Assembly (NCBI GenBank): GCA_023475165.1
Contig: JAMCWA010000099.1
Coordinates: 76,423-140,422, forward strand
From: Bacillota bacterium
GTDB lineage: Bacteria; Bacillota; Sulfobacillia; JAMCWA01
Direction of reading: 5' to 3'
Length of the DNA stretch: 64,000 bases
The notes beneath the pieces were generated by a model. That model saw only the letters and a list, made by a program, of their open reading frames with translations, made no database searches and was not told the DNA's origin. Made by a program: the position numbers and the translations under genes. Positions 1-8,915 of the stretch are shown here, piece after piece. Numbering within the stretch: position 1 is the stretch's first letter; the number at the start of each line of letters is the position of its first letter.

Positions 1-227
1 CTACTGGTTAGATCCTGCCGGGTGACGAAAAGGGCCGTTCGTCCGATCTCCAGACTGGAGAAGGTCGAGATCAAGGAGAATCACCTCGGTTTATTTATCG
101 TCAAAAGCCAGGAAAAGTTTAGGGCTGGAGGGGCAGGACCATGAGGTTCCAAACCAGGAAGAGGGGTGCCCCTGACAGCACCCCTCTCACCATATTTAGA
201 ATTCACTCGGCAGGATCTAACCAGTAG
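1..227. repeat. 20-bp inverted repeat at the left edge
   Basis: Positions 1-20 (CTACTGGTTAGATCCTGCCG) recur as an exact reverse complement at 208-227, about 190 bp apart. The right arm also resembles the DNA coding the last residues of the displaced surface-protein tail at 271-310, so it may be a decayed duplicate of that end. Apart from a hairpin at 160-187, I see no gene in 1-270. Confidence 0.6.
160..187 (-). terminator. Hairpin, possible terminator of the surface-protein gene
   Basis: A perfect 10-bp stem (AGAGGGGTGC with its complement) closes an 8-nt loop, 84 bp beyond the minus-strand stop at 271. The run of T after the stem on the minus strand is weak, so this may be a terminator or only a stable 3' hairpin. 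Confidence 0.4.
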
Positions 228-270
228 TTGGCCGTCCATTCTCAGGGATGGAGGCGAGCCAGTCCCGCAT

Positions 271-671
271 TCACTGGGGCAAGGTATAACCGGTAGTTAG
301 CCAGGTCCCATCGACCTGAGTGTCAAATAGTAGGGCCCCCGTCACCTCGTCATAACCTGCCACCAGCAGGCCGGCCGGATTAGCCACGGTCCCGGTATTG
401 ACCGCCTCTACGGCAATGACGTGCGGCCCGGGGTTAAGGGTGATGGTAATTTCGTTGGTGGTCTTCCAATCGGCCCCCGTCAGGATCAGGTTTCCGTCCA
501 CATAGAGGCGGTAGCTGTTATCGGCGCAGGCATAAATCGTAAGGGCCGTGGTAGTGGGCACATCGAGCAACCTCCGGTAATAGGTTGTCCCCGGCTGGGC
601 ACTGGACCCGGCGTTGGGTGAGCTCCAGATCCAATGGGCCCCGGAGTCGGGGAAGCTGTTACTGGCTCCCC
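271..671 (-). pseudogene. Out-of-frame C-terminal part of the surface protein
   Basis: This stretch encodes the true C-terminus of the gene at 486-4103, but in another frame. If one copy of the 29-bp duplication at 672-729 is removed, the minus-strand reading runs on without a stop from GICGTGPW into GASNSFPDSGAHWIWSS and then through YACADNSYRLYVDGN to the stop at 271. The restored segment, with YRLYVDGN and HVIAVEAVN, looks like a PA14- or galactose-binding-type beta-sandwich. That domain name is a judgement by eye; the frame restoration follows directly from the sequence. Confidence 0.8.
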
Positions 672-3600
672 AGGGCCCCGTCCCGCAGAGTCCGGCATCC
701 AGGGCCCCGTCCCGCAGATCCCGGCATCGTAGACCGGTCCCCAGCCTGAGAGGGCATACCCCGGTATGGTCCAGGCCGGCCCATTACCCATACCCAGTGG
801 CGCCGGCAACACTGGAATGCTCAATGAACCCGTCGCACCATAATCGGCGGCCTGAAACTGGGCTGTAATAGAGGCCCTCCCAGCCAGGCTCCCCGCCTGG
901 TATACAGAAGAGAAGCCTCCTCCCGCCGTTTTGATCTTCAGTTCCTGGACCCCTGGCAAGACAACCCCTGGAAGGACGAAGCTCCCCGGACCTTGCAGGG
1001 TAAGGGCGATCTCTGTTCCGTCCGGGACCGGCAGGCCGTCGGGACTGGTTGCCCTTCCCCTGATAATGGCCTGATCCGTACCTCCCGCATAGAGATACGC
1101 TTTGTCGGAAGATAATTCTACCTTCCCCGCTTGAGCCTGGCCAAGAATCTCCCATTCCTCGACATTGGTCCAATCAGTCGTAAGGTCGATGGTCAGTCGT
1201 AACTGCCGGTAACTCACCAGGCGGTTAAAGACAATGGGGATCTTTAACGTTGTCGCCGCCCCGACACCCCGCGCCACCACCTCACCTTGACCGGACGCGA
1301 CAGTTCGGGAGGAGACAACCGGTCCCCAAGTGGTTCCATCGTTAGAGCCGTCTACGCTGAAGGTTATGTCTTGACCGTAGTTACTGCCGACGTACAGATT
1401 CAACCCCGTCACCACAACCGGGTCAGGCCAGATCCTGGTTAGAACGGCTGGATTGCCGTGACCGGCGTTCCACATGGTGTCCAGCTTGCCGTCAAAGGCA
1501 AAACTGGCCGGAGCGTTACCGTAAGCCGTGCTGGCGGTAGCTGTTCCCCCGTATTTCATTAGCCCGATGTTATCAGGAACAGCCGGGGTAACCGAAACGG
1601 GAGTCAGATCCACAAGGATCCGCTGCTCCACCTGCTGGTAGGACCCCACTATGGCCATTGTCCCTGGGACGGTACCCGCCGTATAGGTCAGAGTGAATTT
1701 CCCGTCCTGGTCCGTCACAACCTGGGAGGCGCTCAAGGAGCCGCTGACCGGGTCCAGCCGCAGATCGATTGTGGCGCCCACCACCGGCACAGTTCCGGCC
1801 ATGAGCCGGCCGTTGATAGTGGCGGTGCTCTTGCCGTCAGCGGGGAGACTGAAGTTGACTCCAGCACTACCCACCACGAAATCCATCGTTGGCACCACAC
1901 TGAAGAGACCGGCCACCGCCACCAGCGAGTCCACCATCCCGTCCTGGAGAGCGGCACCGGGGCCAAGATAGAGCTTGCCGCTCCGGCCAGCCACAAAGGT
2001 GTCCTCAGTTCCCAACGGGATGACTGGACCGTTCCCAACCCTGGCTAGGATCTTGTCCGCCCAGGCTCCGGTGGTGGTGACGGTCACCTCCTGCCCGGCC
2101 TGGATGAGGATACCCGTATCGGTCCAGGGCTGATTACCGAAGATCAAAGGATCAATGCCCAGGGCGGCTGTCGCGATTCCGCCGGCATCGGCAGTCAATG
2201 TAACATTCTCCTTTGTTGCAGCGGGGGTATAGACTGCCGAAAATCTACCCGTCGCGTCAGTGGTAACCGTTGGGCTGGAAATGGTCCCCGATCCGCTCAA
2301 GCTCAAGCTTACCGGCACACCGGCCAGAGGATTGCCCGTAGCGTCGGTGGCCGTGCCGGACAAGGCATAGGTCCCGTCAACGTTTCTCGTGATGGTCAAG
2401 AGGAGGACCGTCCCTGGCGCTACCGGGCTTTGCAGGGTGATATCCTGGGCGGCTTTGGCCTGCCCGGCCCTAGCCGTGACAGTTATCGTCCCCGCCTGGG
2501 TCCCGGCGGTATAGATAGCGTCAAAGTGCCCATCCTTGGTCGGGACTGCAGCACCGTCCAGGGTGCCACCGCCAGTCAAGACCAAATCAACCCTGGTGCC
2601 ATCCGGGACCGCATTGCCATACGCATCGGTAACGGTCCCGCGCAGGGTGGCCACTGACTTCCCGTCGGCCTTCAGGATCGTGGTAGAAGCCGACAGCCCG
2701 AGCTTGACCGGTGGGCCGGGCTGGAAGTCAAGATCCACTGCAACACTATGGTTGTCCTCAGGCCAGGGACCAGCCACGGTCGCCGTCACTGTGACGGCTT
2801 CCGCTTTATGGTCCGTAACAGTCACTGGGACCAAACCGTTGGGCTGGCTGTCAGAGAGCGCCTGGCTGACCGGGTCTAAGCAGAAAGATGGGTCTTTGGC
2901 GGTTCCGGAAAAGGTCAGACTGCCCATGGTGGCCGGATCACCGTAGTCGTCGGTAAGGCTTACCACCAACTGCCCCCCTTCCGTAACCCTGGGTTTGGGG
3001 TTCGAGACGGTGACGGCCAGGTGAGTAGGCTCCCCGATGGCCGATCCAGTGGTAAAACGGTAGGTCCCGGTATCCCTAAACCATGCGTCAGCCTTCTTGG
3101 CCCAGTCGTTGTCTTCCCTCTCCTTTTTGCTGTCCCGGCCAGTCGCTGTCTTGCCTACAACCGCGCCTGGGCCGCCCGTCGGGCCGGACAGGGACCCCAC
3201 CGCCCCTTGGACAAAAGGCCGGCCGAGACCCGGAGGAACCCATTCTTCTGGAGCCCGCTCCCGGGTCGGGTTGAAGTGGATCAGCCACTCGTAGGCCGCC
3301 GCCAGGGCCAAAGTGACCTGGTAGGTGGTATAACGGTTCAGGGTCTTTGCCGGCTGGACCATTACCGTGGCCGTGGCAGGATCATATAGAGCTGTCCCGG
3401 ACACCGGTATCCGGACTTGACCCCTGCGGATATGTAAATCCCCTCTTTCCTCGGCCAGCAGCCTCCGACCGGAGCCTGGCATCCTGTCTCCTTCCCAGGA
3501 GAGCGGCCGCCCTGGGAGACCACTGAAAAACCCCCCCCTGCTTTGTTGCTCCGGCGGCTTTGTGCTCAGCGTGTTTCCAGATACGCTTGTACGCCAAGCC

Positions 3601-4103
3601 TTGTCGCTCCTCGCATCCGGAGCCTTCTGAGCGGTCTCGCCCTGACCTTTCCCGGGCGGGTTAACCACAGAAACCGCGGTTTCTGAGCAGTCTCCCAGGT
3701 AGACATCACTGACACCGTCGGCGGTAAGGATCACCGCGAAATGGCCCTCCTCCAATCCTTCCCGGTACCGGCGAAAGCCCTTCCCGATCTTATCAAGGGA
3801 AAAGCTGATGAGGGTGGCCGGACGCACCCCTGCCGCTCCATCAGCAGGCACCGTAAATGACAGTGGTACACCGCGATAGGTTCGTCCTGAACCGTTTTCC
3901 TGGCTCCTGGTCACCGGTCGCTCCTGCTCATCTCCTTGACCGCTTTCCCCCTCCCCCCAGACCATTTCCTCGAACTCCACCACACCTTGGCTCCGGCCAG
4001 TCTCACCGGCAGTGGCCAAACTGCTGGTCAAAATCAGCAAGAACAACAGCCAGACCAGAGCCTTCCCTTCTCCCCTCACCACCGAGAAAATTACCCCAAA
4101 CAT
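486..4103 (-). CDS. Large secreted Ig-like/discoidin surface protein, frameshifted at its 3' end
   Basis: The 1205-residue product has a signal peptide (about 1-33, cleavage after ATA), so it is exported, probably to the cell surface. An SbsA-type Ig-like domain (about 75-350) is interrupted at 136-197 by residues encoded by a dispersed DNA repeat. Invasin-type Big_1 repeats follow at about 468-557, 565-645 and 748-835, then an F5/8-type discoidin domain (about 855-985) and another Ig repeat (about 995-1085). The last about 40 residues are nonsense caused by a 29-bp tandem duplication; the natural end is at 271. The ATG is preceded by AAAGGGGAG. The upstream gene on the same strand is a glycosyltransferase that could decorate it, which is inference. 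Function is probably adhesion or envelope structure. Confidence 0.85.
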   Translation of the reverse strand: MFGVIFSVVRGEGKALVWLLFLLILTSSLATAGETGRSQGVVEFEEMVWGEGESGQGDEQERPVTRSQENGSGRTYRGVPLSFTVPADGAAGVRPATLISFSLDKIGKGFRRYREGLEEGHFAVILTADGVSDVYLGDCSETAVSVVNPPGKGQGETAQKAPDARSDKAWRTSVSGNTLSTKPPEQQSRGGFFSGLPGRPLSWEGDRMPGSGRRLLAEERGDLHIRRGQVRIPVSGTALYDPATATVMVQPAKTLNRYTTYQVTLALAAAYEWLIHFNPTRERAPEEWVPPGLGRPFVQGAVGSLSGPTGGPGAVVGKTATGRDSKKEREDNDWAKKADAWFRDTGTYRFTTGSAIGEPTHLAVTVSNPKPRVTEGGQLVVSLTDDYGDPATMGSLTFSGTAKDPSFCLDPVSQALSDSQPNGLVPVTVTDHKAEAVTVTATVAGPWPEDNHSVAVDLDFQPGPPVKLGLSASTTILKADGKSVATLRGTVTDAYGNAVPDGTRVDLVLTGGGTLDGAAVPTKDGHFDAIYTAGTQAGTITVTARAGQAKAAQDITLQSPVAPGTVLLLTITRNVDGTYALSGTATDATGNPLAGVPVSLSLSGSGTISSPTVTTDATGRFSAVYTPAATKENVTLTADAGGIATAALGIDPLIFGNQPWTDTGILIQAGQEVTVTTTGAWADKILARVGNGPVIPLGTEDTFVAGRSGKLYLGPGAALQDGMVDSLVAVAGLFSVVPTMDFVVGSAGVNFSLPADGKSTATINGRLMAGTVPVVGATIDLRLDPVSGSLSASQVVTDQDGKFTLTYTAGTVPGTMAIVGSYQQVEQRILVDLTPVSVTPAVPDNIGLMKYGGTATASTAYGNAPASFAFDGKLDTMWNAGHGNPAVLTRIWPDPVVVTGLNLYVGSNYGQDITFSVDGSNDGTTWGPVVSSRTVASGQGEVVARGVGAATTLKIPIVFNRLVSYRQLRLTIDLTTDWTNVEEWEILGQAQAGKVELSSDKAYLYAGGTDQAIIRGRATSPDGLPVPDGTEIALTLQGPGSFVLPGVVLPGVQELKIKTAGGGFSSVYQAGSLAGRASITAQFQAADYGATGSLSIPVLPAPLGMGNGPAWTIPGYALSGWGPVYDAGICGTGPWMPDSAGRGPGEPVTASPTPGPIGSGAHPTPGPVPSRGQPITGGCSMCPLPRPLRFMPAPITATASMWTET
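672..729. repeat. 29-bp tandem duplication causing a frameshift
   Basis: Copy 1 (672-700) and copy 2 (701-729) match at 26 of 29 positions. Because 29 is not a multiple of three, the duplication moves the reading frame of the surface-protein gene. Deleting either copy puts the 486-4103 frame in register with the 271-570 frame (3533 minus 29 is divisible by 3). Confidence 0.9.
3512..3698 (+). repeat. Family A element inside the surface-protein coding sequence
   Basis: The stretch begins CTGGGAGACCACTGAAAAAC and ends TTTCTGAGCAGTCTCCCAG, the two ends of family A, with the conserved inner modules (CTCCGGCGGCT, GAGCGGTCTCGCCCT, GGGTTAACCAC) between them. The minus-strand gene reads through it without a stop, adding about 62 residues to the SbsA-type Ig domain. 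It is shorter than the full copies at 11497 and 16188. Confidence 0.85.
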
Positions 4104-4211
4104 AAGATACTCCCCTTTCGTCTCTCTTCCGTTTACTGGAAGTATTCGACGGGGGGAGCTAATTTCCTGCTAGATTTTTCTATTTCTGTAAAAATACTTG
4201 CAGGCCCCTCG

Positions 4212-4294
4212 GCCTCTGGGCTTTTTTGAGCGGCTTCATCCTGATGGTATTTCGGCCGGGTTGACCACTCAAGACGCCATTTGTCAGCACTCTA
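4212..4294 (+). repeat. Family A, 3' half
   Basis: TTTTTTGAGCGGCTTC, then GGGTTGACCACTCAAGACGCC and TTTGTCAGCACTCTAG, match the conserved 3' module of family A. The 5' half is missing. It fills the gap between the surface-protein gene and the glycosyltransferase. Confidence 0.7.
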
Positions 4295-4300
4295 GGCACC

Positions 4301-6274
4301 TTACTCTTTAGTCCGCGGCGTCTTGGTCCAGGTCGTGGGATGTTTGCCGAGAGTCTTGAGGACTAGGGCGCTGCTATAGGGGACCGGGAAAAAGAAGGCG
4401 GCCAGCGGCAAGAAAAAGAGCTGGGCGATGACGCCCCCTCTCCCGAGCAGGCTGGCCGGAGCAGCCCAACGGTCCAAAAGACGGGAATAGCGGTGGTAGG
4501 CGTAGATGGTAAAACTGATATAGATCGCGCTCATCAAGTTAAGCCCCCACCGGACGGCATCGGGTAGGATATTGGGATCAACGTACCCGCTCCACCAAAG
4601 GATGAGGACCGTAGGGGGAACAAAGGTGGCGGTTTGATAAGTTACCCACTCCACATGCCCTTTCAGAAACAATTCCCGGAGAAGGGGACGCTTTCTGTCC
4701 GGGGCATAGTGGCTTTCTCGGCGGATTTTGTCCATGACCTGAAGGTGACCGGTACCCCAGCGTAACCTTTGCCGGAAGAAGGCCTGAATGGTGGGTGGGG
4801 TTTGTTCGCTGGAGAAATAGGGGAGGTACTCGGGCCAGGCACCATGCTCAAGATAGGCCCGCGCCCCTAACTCCAGGTCCTCCGTCAGGGATTGCTGATC
4901 ATAACCCTTAATCTGAAAAAGGAGATGGGTATCGACATAAAGGTTGGTACCCCCCACAAACGGCAGCCGGCGAAAGAGGGCCGGCAGATACCAATCATGG
5001 GCGATAGCCTGATAGAGGGAAGCGATTTTGCAGAACGGGCTCATTTCGTAGAAATTGCGAACCTGAAAGACCGGGCCCTGGAGGATCTTGACCCGTTCGC
5101 CATCCTGGAGCCGCCGGTGGGCCACATACAGGAGGACGTCCGGTTCCGGGCGGCTCTCCGCGTCGTAAAAACCGCACATCTCACTGTCTGGATCGACAAA
5201 GGCGAGAGCGTAATTCAAAGCCCTTCCCTTGGTGGAGGGGACCATCTGACCAGTCCGTCGGCCGGGAAAAGCCCCGTCGAAGTCATAGGGTACGCAAACG
5301 TGTTTAAGACGCGGCCCCTGTCTCTGGACCGCCAGTTCGCTCCTCCTCCTCTCCACGATCTCCTGGGTGGTCGGGAAGCATTCAGCATAATTGTTCAGCA
5401 GGAAGGACTTGAGCCGGTGCTGTTTTTTCAGGAGATAGATTTGCCCGATGATCCTGTTACTAACCACCTCGGTCAAAGATGCCAGGATCTTCCGAGTCAC
5501 GCGGTGATTGGCCTGGGCCGTGTAGCGAATCATCTTGGCCACAATCCGACGATCCAGATCAGGGCGGAAGCGGCAAAAGGCTGCCACCACCGGCATCGCC
5601 AGGCTGAGATAGATTGGATACACCCGCCTCATTTCTTCCAGGGCCAGGCCAGGCAAGGCCCGCCTTAAGAGAAGAAAGAGGCGGGAAAGAGGGATCTTCC
5701 CTTTCCCACGCAGGATCTCCAGAGAGATTTCCCGGATCAGGGCGCGTTGTTTGGGCCCAGCCAGGGGTGGGATCTCATCTAAAGCCAGGAGATCTTTGTG
5801 AGGTCTGACCGCCGAGCCGCACTCCTTGAAACAAAAATGGGTTAGGGCACCCAGCAGAAGCTCATTAACTCGCCGGTTCAGTTGACCCCGCTCTGGAAGT
5901 CCCTGTCCCTCGATCACCTCGAGGGTTTTGGGAATAACGACCTTCTCCGCTTCCTGCCTAGCCAGGGTCTCCTTTTCATCCGTCACGACAATGACCTCAT
6001 AGCGATTTTTCGCATAGTTGAGGCCGCACATGTGGTCAATGGTCTTTTCAATGACATCAGATTCGTTGCGCGCCGGGATGACCACAGAAAGGTAGGGGGC
6101 CTCCCGGCCATGTAGCGAAGCCAGACTTTCGATTTTTTCTTGACTGAGTTCCGGTCGGCGTCGCCAGTAGTTTTTCTCGGCATACCGTTTCCAAACAAAG
6201 AACCGCAAAAAGAGAAAGAAGAAACCAACGTAGATGGTCACGGCGATAATATAGATCCATTGGGGCAAGGTCAT
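4301..6274 (-). CDS. Membrane GT2-family glycosyltransferase with a long helical insertion
   Basis: One N-terminal membrane helix (about 8-30) precedes a GT2 fold: LSVVIPARNE (65-74), VIVVTDE, a DAES metal/sugar site (374-377), TEDLE (468-472) and QRLRWG (505-510, the QxxRW signature). Three or four C-terminal membrane helices follow. This layout fits processive polysaccharide or envelope glycosyltransferases acting at the inner face of the membrane. Between VTDE and VPYDFDGAF there is an insertion of roughly 200 mostly helical residues not found in an ordinary GT2 domain. I chose the ATG at 6272-6274 because AGGGAG lies 8 nt upstream; a GTG nine bases earlier would overlap that site. Acceptor and donor are unknown. 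Confidence 0.8.
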   Translation of the reverse strand: MTLPQWIYIIAVTIYVGFFFLFLRFFVWKRYAEKNYWRRRPELSQEKIESLASLHGREAPYLSVVIPARNESDVIEKTIDHMCGLNYAKNRYEVIVVTDEKETLARQEAEKVVIPKTLEVIEGQGLPERGQLNRRVNELLLGALTHFCFKECGSAVRPHKDLLALDEIPPLAGPKQRALIREISLEILRGKGKIPLSRLFLLLRRALPGLALEEMRRVYPIYLSLAMPVVAAFCRFRPDLDRRIVAKMIRYTAQANHRVTRKILASLTEVVSNRIIGQIYLLKKQHRLKSFLLNNYAECFPTTQEIVERRRSELAVQRQGPRLKHVCVPYDFDGAFPGRRTGQMVPSTKGRALNYALAFVDPDSEMCGFYDAESRPEPDVLLYVAHRRLQDGERVKILQGPVFQVRNFYEMSPFCKIASLYQAIAHDWYLPALFRRLPFVGGTNLYVDTHLLFQIKGYDQQSLTEDLELGARAYLEHGAWPEYLPYFSSEQTPPTIQAFFRQRLRWGTGHLQVMDKIRRESHYAPDRKRPLLRELFLKGHVEWVTYQTATFVPPTVLILWWSGYVDPNILPDAVRWGLNLMSAIYISFTIYAYHRYSRLLDRWAAPASLLGRGGVIAQLFFLPLAAFFFPVPYSSALVLKTLGKHPTTWTKTPRTKE

Positions 6275-6323
6275 GCAGTCCACTCCCTAAAGACAGAGGT
6301 TAGAGGTTGGAAGTCTAAAGTCT

Positions 6324-6423
6324 GCCGGGTCGCCAAAAGCGCTCCGCCGGCAATGGCCCACCCGTCGCCACCCTTCTGTTATTTCATTCTTTGTGGCGCG
6401 CCAAAGGCGGCAGGGGGATATAG
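6324..6423 (+). repeat. Family B element, 3' part
   Basis: GCGCTCCGCCGGCAATGGCC, CCGTCGCCACCCT, TTTCATTCTTTGTGGCGCG and AGGCGGCAGGGGGATATAG match the 3' part of the longer family B copy at 8916-9219. The rest of the gap to 6728 holds only a terminator-like hairpin; I see no gene in it. Confidence 0.7.
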
Positions 6424-6635
6424 CCTTGGTGCAATCCCTTGTGCCAGGACTTGTCGGGCCAAACTGGCAAATTGCGTCAAGCGAGAGACAGCACCTGTAA
6501 AGCCCCGCTGCTCCCAAGAAGGTCTGGTTGAAATTGTCCTCAATTAGTAATTCTAAAAAGGAGCGGTTTTTATTCCGTGCGCCGTGGATGAAGGAGGCAT
6601 GGAGAGTAGAGACGGGCAAGAAGGTGAGAAGTGGC

Positions 6636-6659
6636 AAAAGGGACGGGAAAACCCGCCCC
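6636..6659 (-). terminator. Intrinsic terminator after argF
   Basis: On the minus strand GGGGCGGG pairs with CCCGTCCC (one G-U pair) around a TTTT loop and is followed by TTTTG. It lies about 70 bp beyond the argF stop. Confidence 0.65.
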
Positions 6660-6728
6660 TGGTGGCTGTGGGAAAACAAGAACTGGGCTCGACAAGCTAA
6701 AGTGATTCGCGGAAGATCAGGCAAGGCG

Positions 6729-7661
6729 TCACATCACCAGGGCCAAAATGGCCTTGTGTACATGGAGCCGGTTTTCCGCTTCGTCGAAAATGACCGATTG
6801 TGGGCTGTCGGCCACCTCATCGGTAACCTCCTCACCCCGGTGGGCCGGCAGGCAGTGCATGAAAAGGACCCCTTCTCCCGCCTCTTGCATCAGACGAGGA
6901 TTCACCTGATAATCGCCCAGGTCCTTCACCCGGCGATCGTGCTCGGCCTCCTGGCCCATGCTGGCCCAAACGTCGGTGTAGATCACGTCGGCTCCTCGCA
7001 CAGCGGCATGGGGGTCCTGAGCCAGTTGAATAGAGGCCCCGGTCTTCCTGGCGTCCTCCTGGGCCTGGGCCACGATCGCGGGATCCGGCTGGTAGCCGGG
7101 CGGCGTGGCGATAGTGACCTGCATTCCCACTTTGGCTCCGGCGAACATCAGAGAATGGGCAACGTTGTTGCCATCCCCCACATAGGTCAGTTTAATCCCT
7201 TCCAGGCGACCCTTCTTTTCATAGATGGTGAAGATGTCGGCCAGGGCCTGGGTGGGATGGAGCAGGTCCGTGAGACCATTGATGACGGGTATGGAGGCGT
7301 ACCGGGCCAATTCGATGACGTCATTGTGATCGAAGGTCCGGATCATAATCCCATCGAGATAGCGGGAGAGAACCCGGGCCGTATCGGCGATAGTTTCCCC
7401 CCGCCGCAGTTGGAGATCCTGAGCACTTAAAAAGAGGCCATGCCCCCCGAGCTGCCAGATGGCCACTTCGAAGGCCACCCGGGTCCGGGTGGAGGCCTTG
7501 GTGAAGATCATCCCCAGGGTTTTGCCTTTGAGGGGTTGATAGACGTCCCCCGTCTTCTGGATGGTTTTTAGAAACTCGGTAGTCTTCAGGATTTGCCAGA
7601 CCTCTTCTTGGGAAAGGTCGTGGATGGAGATGAGGTCCTTACCTTTCATGTTAATGGCCAT
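6729..7661 (-). CDS. argF: Ornithine carbamoyltransferase
   Basis: The enzyme joins carbamoyl phosphate to ornithine to give citrulline in arginine synthesis (or the reverse in arginine fermentation), in the cytoplasm. Visible motifs are the carbamoyl-phosphate loop STRTR, HPTQ, the ornithine loop DVWASMGQ and the catalytic HCLPAHRG. The length of 310 residues is normal for the family. The ATG at 7659-7661 is chosen because AGGAGGG lies just upstream and the product then starts MAINMKGKDL; longer readings add an unrelated leader. No other arg gene is adjacent, so it is probably monocistronic, with a terminator at 6636-6659. Confidence 0.95.
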   Translation of the reverse strand: MAINMKGKDLISIHDLSQEEVWQILKTTEFLKTIQKTGDVYQPLKGKTLGMIFTKASTRTRVAFEVAIWQLGGHGLFLSAQDLQLRRGETIADTARVLSRYLDGIMIRTFDHNDVIELARYASIPVINGLTDLLHPTQALADIFTIYEKKGRLEGIKLTYVGDGNNVAHSLMFAGAKVGMQVTIATPPGYQPDPAIVAQAQEDARKTGASIQLAQDPHAAVRGADVIYTDVWASMGQEAEHDRRVKDLGDYQVNPRLMQEAGEGVLFMHCLPAHRGEEVTDEVADSPQSVIFDEAENRLHVHKAILALVM

Positions 7662-7873
7662 ATGTATTCCCTCCTGTCGGTTACTTTCTTGTTCCCAAAG
7701 GCTTCCCCGGAAAAGTATTCCGTTGCCCTCCTGGTAGCGCAGAACTGCCCCACGTACCTGCGTCCACCAAAGCCAAGGCGATGAAACAACCAAAATGCCC
7801 ACCTCACCCAGCTGCTGTTTGCCAAGTGAAGCGGGGGCCTCCTCACAACCGCCAACTCCTTCCGGTACGCCTT

Positions 7874-8890
7874 CTATGAAACCATAACCTGCCCCCGAAT
7901 GTCAATCTCCACGCCACAGCGCGGGCACCGGTGGCCATCCCTCAAGTGGCTTTCCGCCACCCCCAATCCATCCCGGCGGAGAAGGAGCGCGCCGCAACTG
8001 TAACAATAGGTATTGTTTCCCTCGCTGGGCAGGTTCCCCACGTAGACGTAACGCAGCTTTTGGCTGGCCAGGTCGCGCAGACGTTTTAGGGTCGTTGTGG
8101 GGGTGGCTGGCAGATCCATCTGGTAATTAGGGAAGTAGCGGGAGAGGTGATAGGGGATCTCCTCCCCTACCTCGGCCAGCCATTCTACCAGAGCCCCAAT
8201 CTCCTCATCAGAATCGTTGAGAGCAGGCACCACTAGGGTGGTAACCTCCACATGGACCCCGGCCTGGTGGGCCTGCTCCACGGTCCTCAAAACCGGGTCC
8301 AGGTGACCGCCGCAAACCCTCCGGTAGTAATCGTCGGAGAAGGCCTTGACGTCCACGTTCATGGCATCAACCACAGGAAGCAGCTCAGCCAGGGGTTCCC
8401 TTTCAATGTAGCCGTTGGTCACCAGGACATTCTTGAGACCGGTTGCCCGGGCCAGCCTGGCCGTATCCAGAACATACTCGTACCAAACCGAGGGCTCGGA
8501 ATAGGTATAGGCGATCCCGATGGTCCTCGGCTCGCGGCGCCAGACTTCCTCGGAAAGACGCAGGGCTTCTCGGGGCAAAAGGGTTTCAGCTGGGGCGTCC
8601 TGCTGGGAGATCTGCCAGTTCTGGCAGAAATCGCAACGGAAGTTACAGCCCAGAGTACCCAGGGAAAAGAGGTAGGAACCGGGATAGAAGTGGTAGAGGG
8701 GTTTCTTCTCCGTGGGGTCCACGGCATAGGAGGTAGTCTGTCCGTAATTGGTGGAGTAAAGGGTCCCGTCCACGTTTTTTCGCACGCGGCAAATGCCGTG
8801 CCGTCCGGGCGCGATCCGGCATTGTTGTGGACAAAGCCGGCATTGGACCCGCCCTTCCGCCAACTTCTCGTAAAAGAGGGCCTCCTGCAT
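7874..8890 (-). CDS. amrS: AmmeMemoRadiSam system radical SAM enzyme
   Basis: The 338-residue protein has the radical-SAM cluster motif CNFRCDFC after an N-terminal Cys-rich segment (CRLCPQQC), and a C-terminal zinc-ribbon-like pair (CYSCGALL and CPRCGVE). This layout is typical of the radical SAM member of the AmmeMemoRadiSam trio. The neighbouring gene at 9249-10655 encodes the Memo-like and AMMECR1 members fused, so the full set is present. The substrate is not established from sequence. The start at 8890 follows GAAGGTG and gives MQEALFYEKL. A family B repeat separates the two genes, so co-transcription is uncertain. Confidence 0.9.
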   Translation of the reverse strand: MQEALFYEKLAEGRVQCRLCPQQCRIAPGRHGICRVRKNVDGTLYSTNYGQTTSYAVDPTEKKPLYHFYPGSYLFSLGTLGCNFRCDFCQNWQISQQDAPAETLLPREALRLSEEVWRREPRTIGIAYTYSEPSVWYEYVLDTARLARATGLKNVLVTNGYIEREPLAELLPVVDAMNVDVKAFSDDYYRRVCGGHLDPVLRTVEQAHQAGVHVEVTTLVVPALNDSDEEIGALVEWLAEVGEEIPYHLSRYFPNYQMDLPATPTTTLKRLRDLASQKLRYVYVGNLPSEGNNTYCYSCGALLLRRDGLGVAESHLRDGHRCPRCGVEIDIRGQVMVS

Positions 8891-8915
8891 GAAAACACCT
8901 TCTTTACAGTGTCGA

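Noticed and set aside
3021-3389. Plus-strand open reading frames across the surface-protein gene
   Set aside because: They are shadows in GC-rich sequence; the minus-strand frame has the domains, signal peptide and ribosome-binding site.
4892-5668. A 258-codon plus-strand reading frame
   Set aside because: It lies wholly inside the glycosyltransferase gene and shows no family motif.
6528-7430. A 300-codon plus-strand reading frame
   Set aside because: It is antisense to argF, whose motifs are unambiguous.
7662-7870. A T-box or arginine-responsive leader before argF
   Set aside because: No GGGTGG-type T-box sequence or terminator pair is visible.
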